Assembly: GCA_012295275.1 (NCBI GenBank)
Contig: CM022676.1
Span: 17,624,386-17,688,385 of the forward strand
Direction of reading: 5' to 3'
DNA: 64,000 nucleotides
Origin: Chrysomallon squamiferum
Lineage: Eukaryota > Mollusca > Gastropoda > Neomphalida > Peltospiridae
Shown here: positions 63,783 to 64,000 of the stretch, piece by piece
How positions within the stretch are numbered: the stretch's first letter is position 1
Layout of the letters: every line of letters starts with the position of its first letter
Notes under the pieces: model-generated
What the model was told of the DNA's origin: nothing
Seen by the model: only the letters and a program-made list of their open reading frames with translations
Database searches by the model: none
Made by a program: the position numbers and the translations under genes

Positions 63783-64000
63783 CATAATAATCATATTAAT
63801 AATAAATAAAGAGATAAATAAATAAATAATTTGAAAAACATTCCACAGAATTCTCATAAAATCATATTTTCTATTTTAATATTATTTATTTATTTATTTA
63901 CCTATTTATGTATTTATTTATTTACGTATGTGTGTGAGAGAGTCTGTAGAAAGTTAGCTTGTACTGAGTTTATCTCTCGATAATACATTTAAATAGCCAA

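Overview
The window is eukaryotic, AT-rich and packed with microsatellites ((TTA)n, (AG)n, (CA)n, (AT)n), with small exons separated by GT..AG introns. No operon, CRISPR array, tRNA or rRNA was seen. The gene content (BTB-BACK-PHR adaptors in tandem, a chitin-binding peritrophin-A protein, two-Ig-domain receptors with tyrosine-rich tails, pogo/Tigger and Tc1 relics) and the recurring GGGAGATAAC-type repeat ends suggest a lophotrochozoan, probably a gastropod mollusc. That assignment is inference.

Layout. 0-4 kb: remains of three genes, namely an unrecognised minus-strand gene, a plus-strand chitin-binding gene and a plus-strand Ig-like exon. Each carries one apparent frameshift. 5-6.2 kb: a decayed pogo/Tigger transposase on the minus strand. 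6.35-18.39 kb: duplication copy A, holding an intact eight-exon receptor gene on the minus strand (signal peptide, Ig, Ig, stalk, transmembrane helix, tail with seven tyrosines). 18.4-22 kb: decayed copies of a local repeat. 22.2-25.5 and 33.7-37.0 kb: two tandem copies of a unit carrying a two-exon BTB-BACK-PHR gene (minus strand, both intact). 26-30, 37.7 and 42.6-45.3 kb: fragments of an unrecognised multi-exon minus-strand gene family in various states of decay. 38-42.6 and 45.3-50.3 kb: mostly non-coding AT-rich sequence with a TA-flanked MITE, foldback-type repeats and two minisatellites. 50.30-50.50 kb: a 200-N scaffold gap. 50.64-62.05 kb: copy B of the 12-kb block, in direct orientation, with the same receptor gene; a one-base deletion truncates its tail. 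62.05-64 kb: microsatellites and a hAT-like transposon end.

Functional reading. The most notable content is the paired Ig receptor genes. Copy A has a cytoplasmic tail with YxxV and YDVP/YALP motifs, several spaced exactly 25 residues apart, which suggests SH2-dependent signalling. The BTB-BACK-PHR proteins belong to a family of Cullin-3 substrate adaptors. Tandem duplication, rapid divergence of one exon, frameshift loss of signalling motifs and nearby decayed relatives fit a birth-and-death locus, as seen in immune-type receptor clusters. No immune role is shown by the sequence itself. Copy B lies just after a scaffold gap, so an assembly artefact (uncollapsed haplotype) must be excluded before a true duplication is claimed.
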